Program-made: the position numbers and the translations under genes
The notes under the pieces: generated by a model
Database searches by the model: none
Told to the model about the DNA's origin: nothing
What the model saw: only the letters and a program-made list of their open reading frames with translations
Shown: positions 61,469-64,000 of the stretch, in pieces
Layout: each line of letters opens with the position of its first letter
Position numbering within the stretch: the stretch's first letter is position 1
Assembly (NCBI RefSeq): GCF_025137375.1
Contig: NZ_CP073720.1
Span: forward strand, 892,501 to 956,500
Direction: 5' to 3'
DNA: 64,000 bases
Origin: Dactylosporangium fulvum
Lineage (GTDB): Bacteria > Actinomycetota > Actinomycetes > Mycobacteriales > Micromonosporaceae

Positions 61469-62725
61469 ATGGCCGATCGGGAGAAGGTTGCACACCTGCT
61501 GCGCCGCGCGACGTTCGGGCCGACCGCCGAGGAGGTCGACGCCTACGCCTCGGCGGACCCACCGGCGATCGTCGATGCGCTGACCTCGCCGTCCGGCACG
61601 GACACCGGCGCGGCCCGCACCCCGCTGCCCAAGCTCGGCCCGATCATGAACGACCGCACCGATCGGGCCGAGCAGATCCGCACCGTCACCCTGTGGTGGC
61701 TCGACCGCATGGTGCAGGCCGATCACCAGTTCCACGAGAAGCTGACGTTCTTCTGGCACGGGCACTGGGCCACGTCCGCGGACAAGGTGAGGTCCGGTCC
61801 GCTCATGCTCGGCCAGCAGCAGACGCTGTTCCGGACGGCGCTCGGCGACTTCGGCACGCAGGTCCGCGCCATGCTGCGCGACCCGGCCCTGATCCTCTGG
61901 CTCGACGGGCAGAAGAACACGGTCAAGGCCCCGAACGAGAACCTGGCCCGCGAGCTGATGGAGCTGTTCACCCTCGGCGTCGGCCACTACACGGAGCGGG
62001 ACGTGCGCGAAGGAGCCCGGGCACTCACCGGCTGGGTCGTCGACACGAAGTCCGGCACCGCCACCCTCAACCCGAAGCGCCACGACGACAAGCCGAAAAC
62101 CATTCTGGGCGAGACGGCGAACTTCGACGCCGACGGCTATGCGGCCCTCCTGCTGCGCCGGCCGGCGAGCCCGGAGTTCATCGTCGGCCGGCTGTGGCTG
62201 CGGTTCTGCGCCGAGGCCCCCGTGCCGCAAGCCGCGCTCGACGCGGCACGGACCCAGCCGACAACCGTCGCCATGCTGCGCGCCCTGCTGCTCGCCGACG
62301 GCCACACCGAGCTGGTCAAGCAGCCGGTCGAGTGGATGGTCGGCGCGCTGCGTCAACTGGGCATCCGCCCCGGTGCCCTGGCGGAGAACCAGCGCCGGCA
62401 GCTGCTGACCGGGTTGAACCAGCTCGGTCAGGTGCCCCTGCGCCCGCCGAGTGTCGGCGGCTGGCCGTCGGGGGCGGCGTGGCTCACCACATCGGCGACC
62501 CAGGCTCGGCTCAAGGTGGCGCAGTCGCTGGCCGCTCGCGCATCCTCGGCGGTGCTCGACCGCCTGACCGCGGTGCCGCAGGCGCAGCGCCCCACCGCCC
62601 TGGCCCGGCTCCTGGTGGTGGACGGGTTCACCGACCGCACCACCGCGGCGCTGTCGGCCGTCGCCGGCGACCCGCGCAGGCTGCTGGCGCTGGGCCTGGC
62701 CAGTCCCGAATACGCCATCTGCTGA
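61469..62725 (+). CDS. DUF1800 protein
   Basis: A 418-residue protein of the widespread DUF1800 family. Conserved blocks are HLLRRATFGPT, LTFFWHGHWATS, NENLARELMELFTLGVGHYTE and GARALTGW. No signal peptide is visible. The family usually sits beside DUF1501, as here, and the pair has been suggested to act on surface polymers or polysaccharides; no reaction has been established to my knowledge. Confidence 0.9.
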   Translation: MADREKVAHLLRRATFGPTAEEVDAYASADPPAIVDALTSPSGTDTGAARTPLPKLGPIMNDRTDRAEQIRTVTLWWLDRMVQADHQFHEKLTFFWHGHWATSADKVRSGPLMLGQQQTLFRTALGDFGTQVRAMLRDPALILWLDGQKNTVKAPNENLARELMELFTLGVGHYTERDVREGARALTGWVVDTKSGTATLNPKRHDDKPKTILGETANFDADGYAALLLRRPASPEFIVGRLWLRFCAEAPVPQAALDAARTQPTTVAMLRALLLADGHTELVKQPVEWMVGALRQLGIRPGALAENQRRQLLTGLNQLGQVPLRPPSVGGWPSGAAWLTTSATQARLKVAQSLAARASSAVLDRLTAVPQAQRPTALARLLVVDGFTDRTTAALSAVAGDPRRLLALGLASPEYAIC

Positions 62726-62812
62726 CCCCCCGAAGCCCCGGCCCGGACTTTCGGACGCTCTTCCCGGGGGCCGCGGCGTGGACCTCGTGACGCTCTTCTT
62801 GGAGGGCTCGAC

Positions 62813-64000
62813 ATGGACATCGTGACGCGGCGCAGGTTTCTGCTCGCCAGCGGCGTGGTCGGCGGCACGGCCCTGATCGGCGGCGGCGCCTGGACCCTGC
62901 GCGACCTGTTCGACACGGCCGGCTGGGACGACCGCCCGGGCGACGCGAAGACCCTGGTGCTCGTCACCCTTTACGGCGGCAACGACGGCCTCGCCAACGT
63001 GATCCCGTTTGCCGCGCAGGGCTACCGCGACGCGCGCAACGAGCTCGCATACGACGCGGACGAGGTGCTCAAGCTCAACGACGAACTGGGCCTGAACCCG
63101 GCGCTGGCCGGCCTCAAGCGCATGTTCGACGGCGGCCGGCTCGCCATCGTCCGCGGCGTCGGCTATCCGAAGCCCGACCACAGCCACTTCCGGTCGATGG
63201 ACATCTGGCAGACCGCGCAGCCGGACCGCCCGGGCAACACCGGCTGGCTGGGCCGCTGGCTCGACACCTTCGGCGGCGACCCGAGACACGCCGTCTCCTT
63301 CGAACCCGTCCTCCCTCCGCTCCTGGCCGGCGCGACGACGGCCGGCGCCGCGATCCCGGTGACCGGCCTGGCACTGCCCAACGGCGTGGACCGGGCCACC
63401 CTGGCCAGCCTGGGCCAGGCGTCGGCCGGTGAACCCCCGCTCCAGGCCCGCGCGGCCCGCGCGTTCGCCGACCTGGTCGGCGTGGACGACCTCATCCACA
63501 GCGTCGACGAGTCCGGCGACGCCGACGAGAGCTCGACGTCGACCGGCACGGGCACCGGCGGCCGCGCCGATCTGCAGCAGCAGCTCGACCTGGTGGCCCG
63601 ATGTGTCGAGGCCGGCGTGGCCACGAGGGTCTACTCGGTGTCCCTGGGCGGCTTCGACCTCCACGCCGACGAACGCACCTCCCAGGAGAACCTCCTCAAG
63701 CGCCTCGACGCGGCCCTGACGACGTTTGCCGAACGCATGGCGAAGTCCGAGGCCGGCCGCCGCGTGGTGGTGGCCGTCTACTCCGAGTTCGGCCGGCGGG
63801 TGGCCGCCAACGGTTCGGACGGCACCGATCACGGGACCGCCTCCAACATGTACGTCCTGGGCTCCCCGGTGAAGGGCGGCCTCTTCGGCGAGCAGCCGAG
63901 CCTGTCCGACCTCGACAACGGCGACCTGAAGTTCACGACCGACTTCCGTGCCGTCTACGCCTCCCTGCTGCGCAACGTCCTCTCCGCCGACCCGGAGCAG
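62813..64000 (+). CDS. DUF1501 Tat-exported sulfatase/phosphatase-fold protein (3' end off window)
   Basis: At least 396 residues, running off the right edge. A Tat signal (RRRFLLASG) is followed by LVTLYGGNDGLANVIPF, HSHFRSMDIWQ and VVAVYSEFGRR, the conserved blocks of DUF1501 (alkaline-phosphatase-like fold). GGAGG lies 9 nt before the ATG. It is 87 bp downstream of DUF1800 and forms the usual pair. The C-terminal end is not in this window. Confidence 0.9.
   Translation, partial: MDIVTRRRFLLASGVVGGTALIGGGAWTLRDLFDTAGWDDRPGDAKTLVLVTLYGGNDGLANVIPFAAQGYRDARNELAYDADEVLKLNDELGLNPALAGLKRMFDGGRLAIVRGVGYPKPDHSHFRSMDIWQTAQPDRPGNTGWLGRWLDTFGGDPRHAVSFEPVLPPLLAGATTAGAAIPVTGLALPNGVDRATLASLGQASAGEPPLQARAARAFADLVGVDDLIHSVDESGDADESSTSTGTGTGGRADLQQQLDLVARCVEAGVATRVYSVSLGGFDLHADERTSQENLLKRLDAALTTFAERMAKSEAGRRVVVAVYSEFGRRVAANGSDGTDHGTASNMYVLGSPVKGGLFGEQPSLSDLDNGDLKFTTDFRAVYASLLRNVLSADPEQ

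Noticed and set aside
59996-63832. Very long antisense open frame (about 1280 codons) opposite PaaX, enoyl-CoA hydratase, DUF1800 and DUF1501
   Set aside because: It mirrors four recognised genes; high GC at third positions keeps the opposite frame open. No homology or ribosome-binding site.

Overview
The window is chromosomal DNA of a high-GC, Gram-positive actinobacterium. Mycelial-development genes (a BldN-type sigma factor with its presumed membrane anti-sigma, and a BldC-like regulator), DUF3117, DUF3152, the 33-residue bS22 ribosomal protein and gene orders shared with both Mycobacterium and Streptomyces suggest a sporulating family, most likely Micromonosporaceae. That placement is inference. 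Coding density is high, starts are often GTG or TTG, and at least 16 genes have a TAnnnT-like -10 box 6-8 nt before the start codon, the pattern of leaderless mRNAs.

Layout. 1-6.9 kb: phoU (cut by the left edge) diverging from senX3-regX3, then a PilZ c-di-GMP receptor, a hexapeptide acyltransferase, a cysteine-rich protein, Ppx/GppA and a TIM-barrel isomerase. 7-13.9 kb: cold-shock protein, CGNR regulator, proline dehydrogenase, a membrane metallopeptidase and a MacAB-like exporter. 14-24.9 kb: BldC-like regulator, bS22, an epimerase and lysophospholipid acyltransferase pair, a HAD phosphatase, the bldN/anti-sigma pair, an AMP-ligase/glutaredoxin/HAD operon and a NarL/DesK-type two-component system. 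25-30.8 kb: rex-hemA-hemC-hemD-hemB, with a full Rex operator on the rex promoter and a strong terminator after hemB.

31.2-38.8 kb is the most unusual part: a six-gene, tightly packed operon for an alpha-1,4-galactosaminoglycan-like exopolysaccharide. It holds a UDP-hexose 4-epimerase, an Agd3-like Tat-exported deacetylase, a PelF-type glycosyltransferase, a 12-TM PelG-like membrane protein, a spherulin-4 (GH135, Sph3-like) protein and a GH114 (Ega3/PelA-hydrolase-like) lipoprotein. It combines the synthase side of bacterial Pel with the deacetylase and hydrolase set of the fungal galactosaminogalactan cluster, and encodes none of PelB, C, D or E. A GGDEF-motif scrap lies just upstream, and a TetR gene lies downstream.

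39-64 kb: secreted ThuA/DUF1080/ricin-B protein, DUF3152 lipoprotein, tandem GNAT, membrane-anchored lytic transglycosylase, FmdB zinc ribbon, a cyclase/NB-ARC/TPR regulator, a GrpB, Tag, SRPBCC, DivIVA-like and folP2 neighbourhood, an isolated nuoA, korAB, about 0.9 kb of repeat-rich DNA, leucyl aminopeptidase, DUF3117, PaaX plus enoyl-CoA hydratase, and a DUF1800/DUF1501 pair cut by the right edge. No tRNA, rRNA, CRISPR array, prophage or insertion sequence was recognised.
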